The notes below the pieces were generated by a model. It did no database searches and was not told the DNA's origin. It saw nothing but the letters and a program-made list of their open reading frames with translations. The position numbers were made by a program, and so were the translations under genes. 62,405 nt of DNA from JAGQRJ01 sp041402045 (lineage in GTDB: Bacteria; Planctomycetota; J058): NCBI GenBank assembly GCA_041402045.1, contig JAWKSZ010000047.1, positions 1 to 62,405 of the forward strand, in the 5' to 3' direction. Positions 26,626-35,498 of this stretch are shown piece after piece (position 1 is the first letter of the stretch; the number at the start of each line of letters is the position of its first letter).

Positions 26626-28262
26626 GACCCGGCTCGCTCGCGCTCGAGGGGCTGGACCCCCGAGGCCGTGGCCTCGGTGGGGGTCACCGGCGCGCCGGGG
26701 CGCGGGAGCAGCGCCGAGACCCGGCGCCCGCCGCCTTCGCCGCCCACGCTGAGGGTGCCCTCGGCCACGGCGTCGAGGTCGACGTCGCTCTCGAGCACGA
26801 GCAGCTCGGCCTCGCTCGGGGTGCCGGTGTGCCCGGCCAAGGCGTCGAGGGGCTCCGGCCGCAGCTCGGCGGCGAGGAGCGCGGTCTCGAGCGCCGTGCG
26901 CTCCATGCCCGAGCGGATCGTCTCCGCCCAGCCCGCGACGAGGTTCCCGCCCAGGAGCGCGGGGATCGCCACCGTGAGCCCGAGCTGGGTGGTGATCAGC
27001 GCCTCCGAGATCCCGCCCGAGAGCAGCTTGGGGTCGCCGGTGCCGAACACCGTGATCACGTCGAAGGTGCTGATCATGCCGGTGACCGTGCCCAGGAGCC
27101 CGAGCAGCGGGGCCACCGCGGCGCTGACCAGGATCGCGGTGCCGAAGCGCTCGACCCGCAGCGTCTCGCGCAGGATCGCGGCCGAGGCCGCGCTCTCGAG
27201 CTGCTCCGGGGTCGCGCGCAGGTGCGGGACCATGGCCGCGAGCACGCGCCCCGCGGCGCTGCGCGGGTGCGCGACCGCGGCGCGCACGCCGCCCTCGTCA
27301 CCCTCCCGCGCGGCCTGGGCGACCTGGGCCAGGGTCCGCCCCGCGTCGCCGCGGGCCAGGGACAGGAGCAGCACGCGCAGCACGAGGAGCAGCGCCGCGA
27401 CGGCGCCGAGGCCCACGATCACGTAGCCGACCACGCCGCCCTTCTCGACCAGCTCCGCCACGGTCTTCTCGTGGGGCTGCTCGGCGAGCTTCTCGGTGGA
27501 CTCGTAGAGGTAGAGCGGGAGCACCTCGGGCAGCGGGCCCTCGAGGGCCGCGCGCGCCTCGGCGGCGGTGTCCTCGGGCCAGAGCATGAGCGCGCCGTCC
27601 CCCGCCGGGGCCAGGGTCCCCGCGGCCTGGGCGCCGGCGCCCAGGGTCGCGATCGCGCCCACGTGCAGCAGCTCGCCGGGCACCGAGCGCCCGTCGGGGA
27701 GGAAGAACGCGCCTTGCTCCCGGCGCACCGAGCTCAGCTCGCCGAGCAGGCCGTCCACGTCCTCGAGCCCGCGGCGCGCCACGTCGACGCTGGCTGCGAG
27801 GCCGACCTCCGCCGCGGGGTCGACCAGGGGCTCCCGCCCGTAGCGCCCGCGGGTCGCCTCGATCTGCGAGACCAGCGCGCGCACGGAGTCGCCGCCCTCG
27901 TCGAGGCCGAGCTCTTGCTGCCCGAGCTGGTCCAGCTCCTGGCGCAGGCCCTCGAGGCTGCCCTGCTCCGCGCGCAGCGCGTCCTCGAGCCGCGCGAGCG
28001 CGGCGTCCTCGGCGGCCAGGCGCTGCTCGAGCTCGCCCTCGAGCTCGGCCAGGCGCTCGCTCAGCGCGCGCTCCTCGTTGGCGAGGAACGCGAACTCCTT
28101 CTGGTAGGCGCGCACGAGGCTCGCCTCACCCTCCGCGCGGTCGGCGGGGGGCAGGGGCGCCGAGGCGGGGACGGTCCGCTCCTCGCGCGGCGCGGCGTCT
28201 TGGGCCCAGCCCGGCGCGGCCGCGGCCGCGAGCAAGAGCCCCAGGGATACGAGCCGGGTCAC
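26622..28262 (-). CDS. TtpC-like MotA/TolQ/ExbB protein with periplasmic coiled coil
   Basis: The 546-residue protein has a signal peptide (ending near AAPGWAQ), a long coiled coil (about residues 45-150), a globular periplasmic part and then three membrane helices with the ExbB core. Core motifs are AVAPLLGLLGTVTGMISTF and GGISEALITTQLGLTVAIPALL. This layout is that of TtpC, an extra component required by the TonB2 system of Vibrio. It follows the DUF3450-like gene and precedes exbB, the order seen in those systems. The GTG start overlaps the upstream stop. Confidence 0.85.
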   Translation of the reverse strand: MTRLVSLGLLLAAAAAPGWAQDAAPREERTVPASAPLPPADRAEGEASLVRAYQKEFAFLANEERALSERLAELEGELEQRLAAEDAALARLEDALRAEQGSLEGLRQELDQLGQQELGLDEGGDSVRALVSQIEATRGRYGREPLVDPAAEVGLAASVDVARRGLEDVDGLLGELSSVRREQGAFFLPDGRSVPGELLHVGAIATLGAGAQAAGTLAPAGDGALMLWPEDTAAEARAALEGPLPEVLPLYLYESTEKLAEQPHEKTVAELVEKGGVVGYVIVGLGAVAALLLVLRVLLLSLARGDAGRTLAQVAQAAREGDEGGVRAAVAHPRSAAGRVLAAMVPHLRATPEQLESAASAAILRETLRVERFGTAILVSAAVAPLLGLLGTVTGMISTFDVITVFGTGDPKLLSGGISEALITTQLGLTVAIPALLGGNLVAGWAETIRSGMERTALETALLAAELRPEPLDALAGHTGTPSEAELLVLESDVDLDAVAEGTLSVGGEGGGRRVSALLPRPGAPVTPTEATASGVQPLERERAGS

Positions 28263-29020
28263 TTCGTGCCTCCGACGGTGGCGTAGGGGTTGGGCAGGCG
28301 GAAGAAGCCCTGGCGCACGTGCTTCTCGAGGGCGTCGAACAGGGCGCGCACGCGCTCCTGGTCCGCGGCCTCCAGGCGGCGGAACACCCAGCCGTCCTGG
28401 GCGGGGAGCGCGGCGGCGAACTCGCCCTCGAGGGTCCGCGCGTAGAGCAGGACGGTCCCGAGCTTGACCACGTCGGCGAGCTGGGGCTCACCCTCGAGCT
28501 CGACCTGCTGGCGGTAGAGCCCGTTCTCGCGGGTCAGGCGCAGCTCGTCCTCGTAGCTGCGCCACAGCCGGCCCAGCGCCTCGTGGGCGCTGACGCGCTG
28601 CCCGGCGAGGTCCTGGGCGAGCTGCTCCAGGTCGCGCAGGCGCTCGGCCTGCTTGAAGGGGACCGTGCTGCGCACGTGCCCCTGCAGCGCCTGGATCTGG
28701 GCCTCGACCACCGGGGCCAGGGCCGCGCCGGTGGCGCGCTTGCTCGTGATCGCGGCGACGGCGGCCTCGCGCTTGCGCTCGAGGTCCGCGCGCTCGACCT
28801 CGAGCGCGTGGAGCTGCCGCTCGAGGTCCGCGCGCTGCAGCGCTCGGGAGCGCAGCGCGTCCTTGAGCTCGGTCTTCTTCAGCTCGACCTCGGTCGCGAG
28901 GCGCTCGACGGCGCCGCGCTTCTGCACGAGCTCTTCGGCCAGGTTCTCGACCGGGCCGTCCTGGGCCGCGCCCAGCCCGGCGAGGGCGAGGGGCAGCGCG
29001 AGGCAGGCGAGGGCCCTCAC
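28259..29020 (-). CDS. DUF3450-like periplasmic coiled-coil protein
   Basis: This 253-residue protein has a signal peptide ending near LAGLGAAQ, a coiled coil over about residues 25-110 (LVQKRGAVERLATEVELKKTEL) and a C-terminal globular part with DVVKLGTVLLYARTLEG and DGWVFRRLE. These features match DUF3450, a family found next to TtpC-type TonB systems. It probably contacts the TtpC-like protein in the periplasm. GTG start and stop both overlap neighbouring genes by 4 bp. Confidence 0.8.
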   Translation of the reverse strand: MRALACLALPLALAGLGAAQDGPVENLAEELVQKRGAVERLATEVELKKTELKDALRSRALQRADLERQLHALEVERADLERKREAAVAAITSKRATGAALAPVVEAQIQALQGHVRSTVPFKQAERLRDLEQLAQDLAGQRVSAHEALGRLWRSYEDELRLTRENGLYRQQVELEGEPQLADVVKLGTVLLYARTLEGEFAAALPAQDGWVFRRLEAADQERVRALFDALEKHVRQGFFRLPNPYATVGGTK

Positions 29021-30486
29021 TGGGCGGCCGCCGTGGTCCAGCCCGCGGACCAGTCGGTGGTGTCCATGGCGCCCACGTAGGTCACGGGCATGAAGAACGC
29101 GTCGCCGGGGTCGGCCCAGGTCACGCCCAGGGCCGGGCTCCCGGCCTGGGGCCGGAAGTCGGGGGAGGCGGTGTCCTGGGGGCGAGTGAGCTGGGGGTCG
29201 ACCTGCTGGTTGGCCGGGGTCTGCTGCGCGTTGAACCCGGTGTCGGTCTGGGGCTCGCCGCCGTCGTCGCGGAAGTCGCCGAGCTGGTTGTCGAAGAAGA
29301 TCGAGTTCACCAGGGTCAGCTCGCCCGAGAGCGCGGTGTAGCTGGCCGGCGCGTCGGTGTAGGCGTTGTCCCAGGTCGCGTTGTCGTCGACGTCCAGGGC
29401 GTACTCGTTCATGCCGAGGACGATCGAGTTCGAAATGTTCGCCGCGGTGCCGCGGCGGAGCTGGAGCCCAATGTCCGAGAGGGCGCCCGCGTCCGACGGC
29501 CCCACGATCGTCATGTTCGAGATCACGGGGTGCGAGCGCGGGGTCGCGTCGAGGTTGGCCTCGAGGTTGTCGGCCTCGATCCCGTTGTCGGCGCCGCCCG
29601 CCCACTGCTGGATCACCACGAACTGCGCGCGGCCGGTCCAGCCCGAGGTCCAGTCCAGGGAGTCGTCGAGGCAGCCGGTGAGCACGAGGTGCTTCACGTT
29701 GACGGTGCCGCCGAAGAACTCGACCCCGTCGTCGGCGTTCTTGTGCACCTGCACGAAGTCGACGGTGGTGCCCGAGCCCACGCCCTGGAACGCGATCCCG
29801 TTCAGCTCGTCGTCGGAGGTGAACACGTGCCCGCCGTATTCGACGCGCACGTAGCGCAGGGTCCCGCTGCTGTCGCTGGGGTCGGTCCCGCCGTAGCGCC
29901 CCGAGCCCCCCTCGCCGAAGGGCAGCTCGCCGCCGGAGCCCACGTTGTTCACCGGGGCGCGCCCGTTCAGGATCAGCCCGCCCCAGTCACCGGCGGCGCG
30001 GCTGCCCGCGGGCTGAGCCGAGGTGAACACGATCGGCTGGGAGGCGGTGCCGTCGGCCATGATCTTGGCGCCGCGGCGGATCACGAGCATGGAGGGCGGG
30101 GTCCCGCCGCGGCCGAGGATCGTGGTCCCGGGCTGGATCGTGAGGGTGGGGGACACGCTGGCGTCGTCCTTCCCCACGAACACCGGCGCGTCGAGGATCC
30201 AGGTGTAGCTGGACTCGAAGGTCAGGCTCTCCTGGAACTGGCCCGCGATCCGGCGCTGGGTCCCGGCGGCGTTCTGCAGGATCGTGCCCCCGGCGGGGTC
30301 GGTCTTGACCAGGCTGAAGTCCCCGCCGCTGGTGCCGGTGCTGGTGGTGGGGGAGGTGCTCGAGCCACCGCCGCCGGTGATCACGATCAGGTCTCCGTCG
30401 CTGCCGGAGTCGCGGCAGCCGGCGGCCCCCAGGGACAGGCCCAGGAGCAGCGCCAGGGCCGCGGGGAGGGTGAGGCTGAGCTTCAC
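29017..30486 (-). CDS. Right-handed beta-helix lipoprotein, first gene of the TonB operon
   Basis: This 489-residue protein has a lipoprotein signal ending LGAAGC (Cys24) and a short Gly/Ser/Thr linker. A long beta-helix region follows, with repeated short strands such as PTLTIQPGTTILGRGG, LVIRRGAKIMADGTASQPIVFTS and GDWGGLILNGRAPVNN. Homologues of this type are large secreted or surface proteins often found beside TonB-dependent receptors. A binding or surface role is inferred, and no catalytic residues are evident. The GTG start is preceded by AGGAAGGA. Its stop overlaps the DUF3450-like gene start, placing it at the head of the eight-gene operon. Confidence 0.8.
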   Translation of the reverse strand: MKLSLTLPAALALLLGLSLGAAGCRDSGSDGDLIVITGGGGSSTSPTTSTGTSGGDFSLVKTDPAGGTILQNAAGTQRRIAGQFQESLTFESSYTWILDAPVFVGKDDASVSPTLTIQPGTTILGRGGTPPSMLVIRRGAKIMADGTASQPIVFTSAQPAGSRAAGDWGGLILNGRAPVNNVGSGGELPFGEGGSGRYGGTDPSDSSGTLRYVRVEYGGHVFTSDDELNGIAFQGVGSGTTVDFVQVHKNADDGVEFFGGTVNVKHLVLTGCLDDSLDWTSGWTGRAQFVVIQQWAGGADNGIEADNLEANLDATPRSHPVISNMTIVGPSDAGALSDIGLQLRRGTAANISNSIVLGMNEYALDVDDNATWDNAYTDAPASYTALSGELTLVNSIFFDNQLGDFRDDGGEPQTDTGFNAQQTPANQQVDPQLTRPQDTASPDFRPQAGSPALGVTWADPGDAFFMPVTYVGAMDTTDWSAGWTTAAAQ

Positions 30487-30563
30487 GGGGGTCCTTCCTG
30501 CCCACATGCGGGCGTCGAGTGCGTGCGGGCACCGCCCGCGAGGCGCGCATGGAAAGCGATGTT

Positions 30564-30603
30564 TATGAAGCTCGCGTAGAGATCCCGTGAAGCTCCTTGA
30601 AAG
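30564..30603 (-). promoter_or_regulatory. Four 11-bp-spaced repeats, Pho-box-like
   Basis: On the minus strand the 7-mers CTTTCAA, CTTCACG, CTCTACG and CTTCATA end at 30597, 30586, 30575 and 30564, exactly 11 bp apart, with 4-bp spacers. Tandem 7+4 repeats are the architecture of PhoB/PhoP boxes, although these words match the known consensuses only partly. They lie about 78-117 bp before the operon start. The rest of the 319-bp spacer up to fabI shows no gene. Confidence 0.4.
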
Positions 30604-30805
30604 CGATTGACGCTGGATTGATCCAGGGACGAAGCCCGCCTCAGCCCAAGGCTCCGCGCCGTGCACGGTGACGGGGTACGGTCGAGGAAAATCCGCAGGG
30701 CCTCGGCCGGCCCGCGCGGCCCCGTCCTATCTGGACGCTTCCCCCCCCCTCGACGCCGGTGGCGGATAAAGCGGGTATCCTGTGCGCCTTCGATCGGAGG
30801 ACACC

Positions 30806-31579
30806 ATGGGCATGCTCAGCGACAAGACCGTCGCGATCTTCGGGGTCGCCAACAAGCGCTCGATCGCCTGGGGGATCACCCAGGTCGCCGCCCGCGAGGG
30901 CGCGCGGATCGTGCTCGGCTACCAGAACGAGCGCATGGGCAAGGCGGTCGAGAAGCTGATCGAGGAGCTGCCCACGGCGCCCCTGCTCGTCGAGTGCGAC
31001 GTGACCGACGACGCCAGCCTCGAGCGCAGCTTCCAGCTGATCGAGTCCGAGTGCGGGCACCTCGACGGCCTGGTGCACTCGATCGCCACCGCCAAGCGCG
31101 AGGAGCTGGGCGGGAACTTCCGCGACACGAGCTGGGAGGGCTACGCCCTGGCCCAGCAGGTCTCGGCCTACTCCCTGATCTCGCTCTCCCGCGCAGCGCT
31201 CCCGCTCATGGCCGGCCGCGACGCGTCGGTGATCTGCATGAGCTACTACGGCGCCGAGCGCGTGGTCGACGGCTACAACGTCATGGGCGTGGCCAAGGCC
31301 GCCCTCGAGGCCAACACCCGCTACCTGGCCAACGACCTCGGCCCCGACGGGATCCGCGTGAACGCGATCTCCGCCGGCCCGATCAAGACCGTGAGCGCCA
31401 TGGGCGTCTCGGGCTTCAAGACGATCTTGGACACCGTCGTCGAGCGCTCGCCCCTGCGCCGCAACGTCACCCAGGAGGACGTGGGCAACACCGCCTTGTT
31501 CCTGCTCAGCGACCTCGGCCGCGCGATCACCGGCCAGACGATCTACGTCGACTCGGGCTACTCGATCCTCGGCACCTGA
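30806..31579 (+). CDS. fabI: Enoyl-[acyl-carrier-protein] reductase FabI
   Basis: This 257-residue short-chain dehydrogenase reduces the enoyl-ACP double bond in the last step of each fatty-acid elongation cycle, using NADH or NADPH. FabI features are the N-terminal GVANKRSIAWGI nucleotide site, DGLVHSIA, and the catalytic Tyr157-x6-Lys164 in YNVMGVAKAALE, preceded by SYYGAERV. ISAGPIKTVSAMGV and LFLLSDL...ITGQTIYVDSGYSI also fit. GGAGG lies 5 bp before the ATG. The gene stands alone, convergent with the gene at 31584. Confidence 0.96.
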   Translation: MGMLSDKTVAIFGVANKRSIAWGITQVAAREGARIVLGYQNERMGKAVEKLIEELPTAPLLVECDVTDDASLERSFQLIESECGHLDGLVHSIATAKREELGGNFRDTSWEGYALAQQVSAYSLISLSRAALPLMAGRDASVICMSYYGAERVVDGYNVMGVAKAALEANTRYLANDLGPDGIRVNAISAGPIKTVSAMGVSGFKTILDTVVERSPLRRNVTQEDVGNTALFLLSDLGRAITGQTIYVDSGYSILGT

Positions 31580-31583
31580 GCCT

Positions 31584-32339
31584 TCAGTCGTCGACGGGAT
31601 CGGGATCGTTGGCGCGCCAAGGCTGCGCGTAGCAGCCGGGGTCCGGCGACTCCCAGGCCGAGGCGGGCGCCCCCAGCGGCTTCAGCACCCACTCCAGGAG
31701 CGCGGAGCGGACTGCGCCATGGATTTCGTTCAGGTCCTTGCCCGTGCTGTGGTCGTACTCGATGTCGGCCTTCGTGGGGTGGGTCAGACGGATGGCCGCG
31801 AGCATGAAGCCGCGGATCCCGGCTTTGAGCATGGCCTGCTTGGGGGTCTTCTGGTGAACCCACTCCACGGCGGCGGACTCGACGGCGGCGTAGAACGGGT
31901 CGGGGTGGCCCGCGTCGTCCTCGAGCACGACCGCCGCGCGTAGCACCTTGAGCCCCTTGTTGCTCGGGTCGTCGGTCCAGGCCTCGACGCGGTCCAGGTT
32001 GGGGGCGGGGTGCGTGCACCCACGCACCTTGGCGAGGTAGCGCGCGGCGGCCACCCCTGCCCGCACGGGGACCTCCCGCCCGCAGGTCTGGAGGCGCCTG
32101 ACCCAGTTCAGGGAATACCAGCCTTGGTTGCGACTGCCGCCGCCGACCATGTTGGTCCAGCCCCGGGGCGCGTCCTTGCCGCGGAGCGCCCGCGCCGGCG
32201 GGTGGTCGAGGATGCACAGCAGGTCGAGCCGCTCCGCCGAGAGCCCCCCGCTGCGCAGGTGCTGAGCCAGGAGCGCGGTCTGGGTCTCGAGGTCGCCTGC
32301 CTCGGAGTCGCGCTCGAGCGCGCGCACGGACTCGTCCAT
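31584..32339 (-). CDS. Hypothetical protein of a planctomycete/myxobacterial type
   Basis: This is a soluble 251-residue protein with no signal peptide. The N-terminal segment (LRSGGLSAERLDLLCILDHPPARALRG, spanning residues 29-55) resembles a motif common in hypothetical proteins of Planctomycetota and Myxococcota with very large gene families. The rest is helical, with ARYLAKVRG and VEWVHQKTPKQAMLKAGIRGFMLAA. No catalytic motif is visible. It is convergent with fabI, 4 bp apart. A short frameshifted gene lies upstream on the same strand. Confidence 0.7.
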   Translation of the reverse strand: MDESVRALERDSEAGDLETQTALLAQHLRSGGLSAERLDLLCILDHPPARALRGKDAPRGWTNMVGGGSRNQGWYSLNWVRRLQTCGREVPVRAGVAAARYLAKVRGCTHPAPNLDRVEAWTDDPSNKGLKVLRAAVVLEDDAGHPDPFYAAVESAAVEWVHQKTPKQAMLKAGIRGFMLAAIRLTHPTKADIEYDHSTGKDLNEIHGAVRSALLEWVLKPLGAPASAWESPDPGCYAQPWRANDPDPVDD

Positions 32340-32444
32340 GGGTCACCGCCTTCGTGACGACCTTAGCGCAGACCGTGGGCCCGTGGAGGCCAACGTTGGA
32401 GGTGCGTTGCCGTGCGCCGGACTCGCCCGAGTATGCGGGGTGCG

Positions 32445-32691
32445 CTACGCGCCGAGGACGGCGAGCCGCGAGCAGGCGGAGCTGCCCGGGACGATCCCGC
32501 GCACGTCGTTCTGCTCGTTGCGTTCGCGGATCTCCTCGACCAGGTCCCATACCCAGCCGGGAGCCTCGCTGCGCCGCGTTCCAGATCAGGACGTCGCCGG
32601 TCGCGGGGTCGCGATAGCTCGGCACGCGGGCCTCGGCCAGCGCACGCACCAACCCAGCCTCGATCGCTTCGCTCAAGGGAATCCAGCTCAT
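32445..32691 (-). CDS. Small hypothetical protein, frameshifted
   Basis: Two coding-like pieces in different frames make one protein of about 82 residues. The first starts MSWIPLSEAIEAGLVRAL and continues to DVLIWNAAQ. The second continues as APGWVWDLVEEIRERN and ends SRLAVLGA before a TAG. The frame changes near 32562-32575, with a net gain of one base or loss of two. No family was recognised. Between it and the lipoprotein start at 32852, and between it and 32339, I see no other gene. Confidence 0.45.
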
Positions 32692-32851
32692 GGACCACCT
32701 CCCGAGAGCGCCTATCGGCAGACCCGCTCCCGGCCTTGAGCGGAATCCCTGACGGCGGTCAACGCACTGCAAGAGCCCTCCTGCGAGCGTCCTGCGCCAA
32801 GGTGTTAGGCGCGCCTGGCTCGGTGGGAGCGGCCTCGGTAACGTGCCCAGC

Positions 32852-34885
32852 ATGAGGACCCGGCGTTGGATCGTGGGGGCTGCGGCCTGCCTCGTGGCGG
32901 TGACGAGCTGGACGTCGTGCGCCAGCGATCCGCCTCCGCGGCGCCCCGTCCGCACGCCGCCGACGCGCCCCGAGCCCGAGCGACCTGCGTCCGAGCCCGA
33001 GGGCCCCGCGCCCGAGCGCCCGGCCCCCGAGCCCGAGCGCCCCACCCCCGCGCCGGTGGACTCGGCCACATCGGCGCCGGTGGACTCGACCCCGGTGGCC
33101 CCCGAGCCTGGCGCCCCCGACCTCGCGGCGATCGACTCCGCCACGCCCCCCGACCTCGCGGCGATCGACTCCGCCACGCCCCCCGACCTCGCGGCGATCG
33201 ACTCCGCCACGCCCCCCGACCTCGCCGCGGTCGACTCCGCCACGCTTCCCGGCGTCGCGGCCGTCGACTCCGCCACGCCCCCCGACCTCGCCGCGATCGA
33301 CTCGGGGCTGCGGGAGGCGGCCCCCTTGCCGCCCCCGCCGCCGGTGGCCCGCGCGCGCTTCGTCGAGCTGCGCAGCTCGCTGGAGGAGGGTCGCCAGACG
33401 GTGCTGCGGGTGGTGCTCGAGGTCGAGGGCGACGGCTTCCTCCCGGTCGAGGCCCGCGTCGCCGTGACGCCGCAAGGCGGCTCGGCGCGCTACGGGGCGG
33501 ACTGGAGCTTCGGCGTGGCCGAGCTCGACAGCGCGGTCCTGGTCTTCCCCCCGGGCAGCGTGACCGGCGCCGAGCTGACCTGCCCGCTGCGCGCCGAGGT
33601 CGACCACGCCGTGGAGGGTCCCGAGACCGCCCTGATCGGGCTGCGTCCACTGGCGCCGGAGGACCCCGAGGCGCTGGACTGGAGCGCCGACAGCGCCGGC
33701 TTCACCCTCGGGCTGCGGGACGCCCAGCGCGCCAGCGTGGCCTTCGTCGCCTCCCACACGGAGGTGCGCGAAGGCCAGGGGCCCGGCCGGGTCGGCGTGC
33801 GCCTCACCCTGCCCCCGGGCTGCAGCCTGGAGCGCGCGGTGACCGTCAGCGTGCGCGACGCGCGCCACGGCACCGCCCGCGCCGAGCGCGACTATCGCTA
33901 CGCCAGCGAGGCGTTGGTCTTCGCCGCGGGGTCGAGCGACGGGGACGAGCTCGCCGCCGAGGTGCAGGTGCTCGACGACGACGAGCACGAGCCGGAGGAG
34001 GGGGTCGTCCTCGAGCTCGCGGCCCAGCGTGGCCCGGCGACGAGCGGAGAGCCCACCCGCTGCATGCTCTCCCTCGTGGACGACGACCTGCCGATCGTGA
34101 CCTTCTCCGGCGCGGGCGACCCGGCCACGGTCTCGAGCGAGGTCGCGGTGGTGGTGACGCTGGCGGTCCCGGGGGGCGGCGCGCTGCACTCGCCCCTCGC
34201 GGTGCGACTCGTGGCGACGGCGGGCACCTGGTCGAGCGAGCTCGCCGCGAGCTTCCCGGTGGGGGCGGGGGACGGCGCGCGGACGACGGTGCACGTCGAG
34301 CTCCCGGAGCTGGCCGACGCCAAGGCCCTCACCCTCTCGCTCCCGGGGGAGTCCCAGACCCGGCTCCTGCTGCGCCCCGAGCCGACCCCCGAGCCCGCGC
34401 CGCCGACGGCGGCCGAGGTCCGCGAGCGCGACCTGGTGAGCCTGGCGATCACCACCGCGTTCGTGGCGGTGATCCTGGGGGCGCTGGTGCTCTTGCTGTG
34501 GCAGCTGCGGGTGCTGCTCCAGCCGCCGCCGCCGGTGGTCCGCGAGGACGACGACCTGTTCTTCGGCCCGGGCAAGCAGCGCACCCACGACCCCTCGGGT
34601 CAGGGGCTCCCCGGCGCGTTCATTCAGAGCCGCTTCCGCGACCCCACCGCGCGGGTCGAGAACACCGAGGTCGACGCGTTCTTCGACAGCCTGATGGAGA
34701 CCCACGACGAGGAGACCGCGCCGAACCTCCAGCAGCTCGAGGAGCGCGCCAACGACTCCGACGAGGGCGCGGTCGGCGCCCGCGAGCTGCTCGCCGCGCT
34801 CCAGCGCCAGGCCGACGACTCCGACGCCGCGCGGATCGAGCTCCCGCGCGTGGTCGTCGTCGTCCGCCCCCTGGACCCCAGCTAG
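32852..34885 (+). CDS. Calx-beta-like lipoprotein with C-terminal membrane anchor
   Basis: This is a 677-residue envelope protein. The signal ends near TSWTSC, so it may be a lipoprotein. A Pro/Glu-rich stretch and six copies of an 11-residue repeat (PDLAAIDSATP) follow. Then come two Calx-beta-like domains with typical words EGRQTVLRVVLEV, VFPPGSVTGAEL, EVREGQGPGRVGV and LDDDEHEPEEGVVLEL. One membrane helix lies near residues 530-552 (AITTAFVAVILGALVLLLWQL), followed by an acidic cytoplasmic-side tail. A double-anchored protein bridging two membranes would be possible, but topology is inferred only. The ATG at 32852 was chosen over an upstream GTG. Confidence 0.75.
   Translation: MRTRRWIVGAAACLVAVTSWTSCASDPPPRRPVRTPPTRPEPERPASEPEGPAPERPAPEPERPTPAPVDSATSAPVDSTPVAPEPGAPDLAAIDSATPPDLAAIDSATPPDLAAIDSATPPDLAAVDSATLPGVAAVDSATPPDLAAIDSGLREAAPLPPPPPVARARFVELRSSLEEGRQTVLRVVLEVEGDGFLPVEARVAVTPQGGSARYGADWSFGVAELDSAVLVFPPGSVTGAELTCPLRAEVDHAVEGPETALIGLRPLAPEDPEALDWSADSAGFTLGLRDAQRASVAFVASHTEVREGQGPGRVGVRLTLPPGCSLERAVTVSVRDARHGTARAERDYRYASEALVFAAGSSDGDELAAEVQVLDDDEHEPEEGVVLELAAQRGPATSGEPTRCMLSLVDDDLPIVTFSGAGDPATVSSEVAVVVTLAVPGGGALHSPLAVRLVATAGTWSSELAASFPVGAGDGARTTVHVELPELADAKALTLSLPGESQTRLLLRPEPTPEPAPPTAAEVRERDLVSLAITTAFVAVILGALVLLLWQLRVLLQPPPPVVREDDDLFFGPGKQRTHDPSGQGLPGAFIQSRFRDPTARVENTEVDAFFDSLMETHDEETAPNLQQLEERANDSDEGAVGARELLAALQRQADDSDAARIELPRVVVVVRPLDPS
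33119..33310 (+). repeat. 33-bp in-gene tandem repeat (six units)
   Basis: Units begin at 33119, 33152, 33185, 33218, 33251 and 33284. The first three are identical or nearly so and encode DLAAIDSATPP. Later copies carry a few changes, including a GVAAVDSATPP unit. The repeat keeps the frame, as expected for a flexible spacer that changes copy number. Confidence 0.9.
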
Positions 34886-34918
34886 CCGCCGGGGTCCGTC
34901 GCGGCAAGCGCGCCCGGC

Positions 34919-35405
34919 GAGCCACGAAGCGGCGAGCGCGCGGCCGACTGAACGAGGAAGGCCCCCGCGATCGCGGGGTCCACCTACCCTCCTCGTGCAG
35001 AGCGCCCTGCGAGCCGCGAAGCGGCGAGCGCGCGGCCGACTGAACGAGGAAGGCCCCCGCGATCGCGGGGCCCACCTACCCTCCTCGTGCAGAGCGCCCC
35101 TGCGAGCCGCGAAGCGGCGAGCGCGCGGCCGACTGGAACGAGGAAGGCCCCCGCGATCGCGGGGGCCCACCTACCCTCCTCGTGCAGAGCGCTCTGCGAG
35201 CCGCGAAGCGGCGAGCGCGCGGCCGACTGAACGAGGAAGGCTCCCGCCGATCGACGGGCCCACCTACCTCCTCGTGCAGAGCGCCCTGCGAGCCGCGAAG
35301 CGGCGAGCGCGCGGCCGACTGAACGAGGAAGGCCCCGCGATCGCGGGGGCCCACCTACTCCTCCTCGTGCAGAGCGCCCTGCGAGCCGCGAAGCGGCGAG
35401 CGCGC
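34919..35405. repeat. Tandem 92-94-bp repeat, five units plus a partial sixth
   Basis: Units start with GAGCCGCGAAGCGGCGAGCG-like sequence at about 34919, 35011, 35104, 35198, 35290 and 35383. Each holds the perfect palindrome CCCCGCGATCGCGGGG or a damaged version (the fourth reads CCCGCCGATCGACGGG) and the word CCTCGTGCAGAGCGC. Copies differ by single-base gaps. No coding potential is credible. The array fills the 613-bp space between the lipoprotein and leucine dehydrogenase. Confidence 0.88.
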
Positions 35406-35406
35406 A

Positions 35407-35447
35407 GCCGTCGGCGGAGCCGACGGCGAGCTCCCTTGGGGGGGAGC
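35407..35447 (-). terminator. Hairpins downstream of leucine dehydrogenase
   Basis: GCCGTCGGC-GGA-GCCGACGGC at 35407-35427 is a perfect 9-bp stem with a 3-base loop. It is followed at 35430 by GCTCCC and GGGAGC around a short loop. The pair lies about 50-90 bp past the dehydrogenase stop. A U-run is lacking, so factor-independent termination is uncertain. Confidence 0.4.
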
Positions 35448-35498
35448 CCGAGGGGCTTTGCCCTGAGGGCGAGGGGGTCTGGGACAGACCCTGGAAGC

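Noticed and set aside
34919..35405. Possible CRISPR array or replication-origin iterons
   Set aside because: The whole unit is conserved without unique spacers. No dnaA, repA or DnaA-box-like words are nearby.
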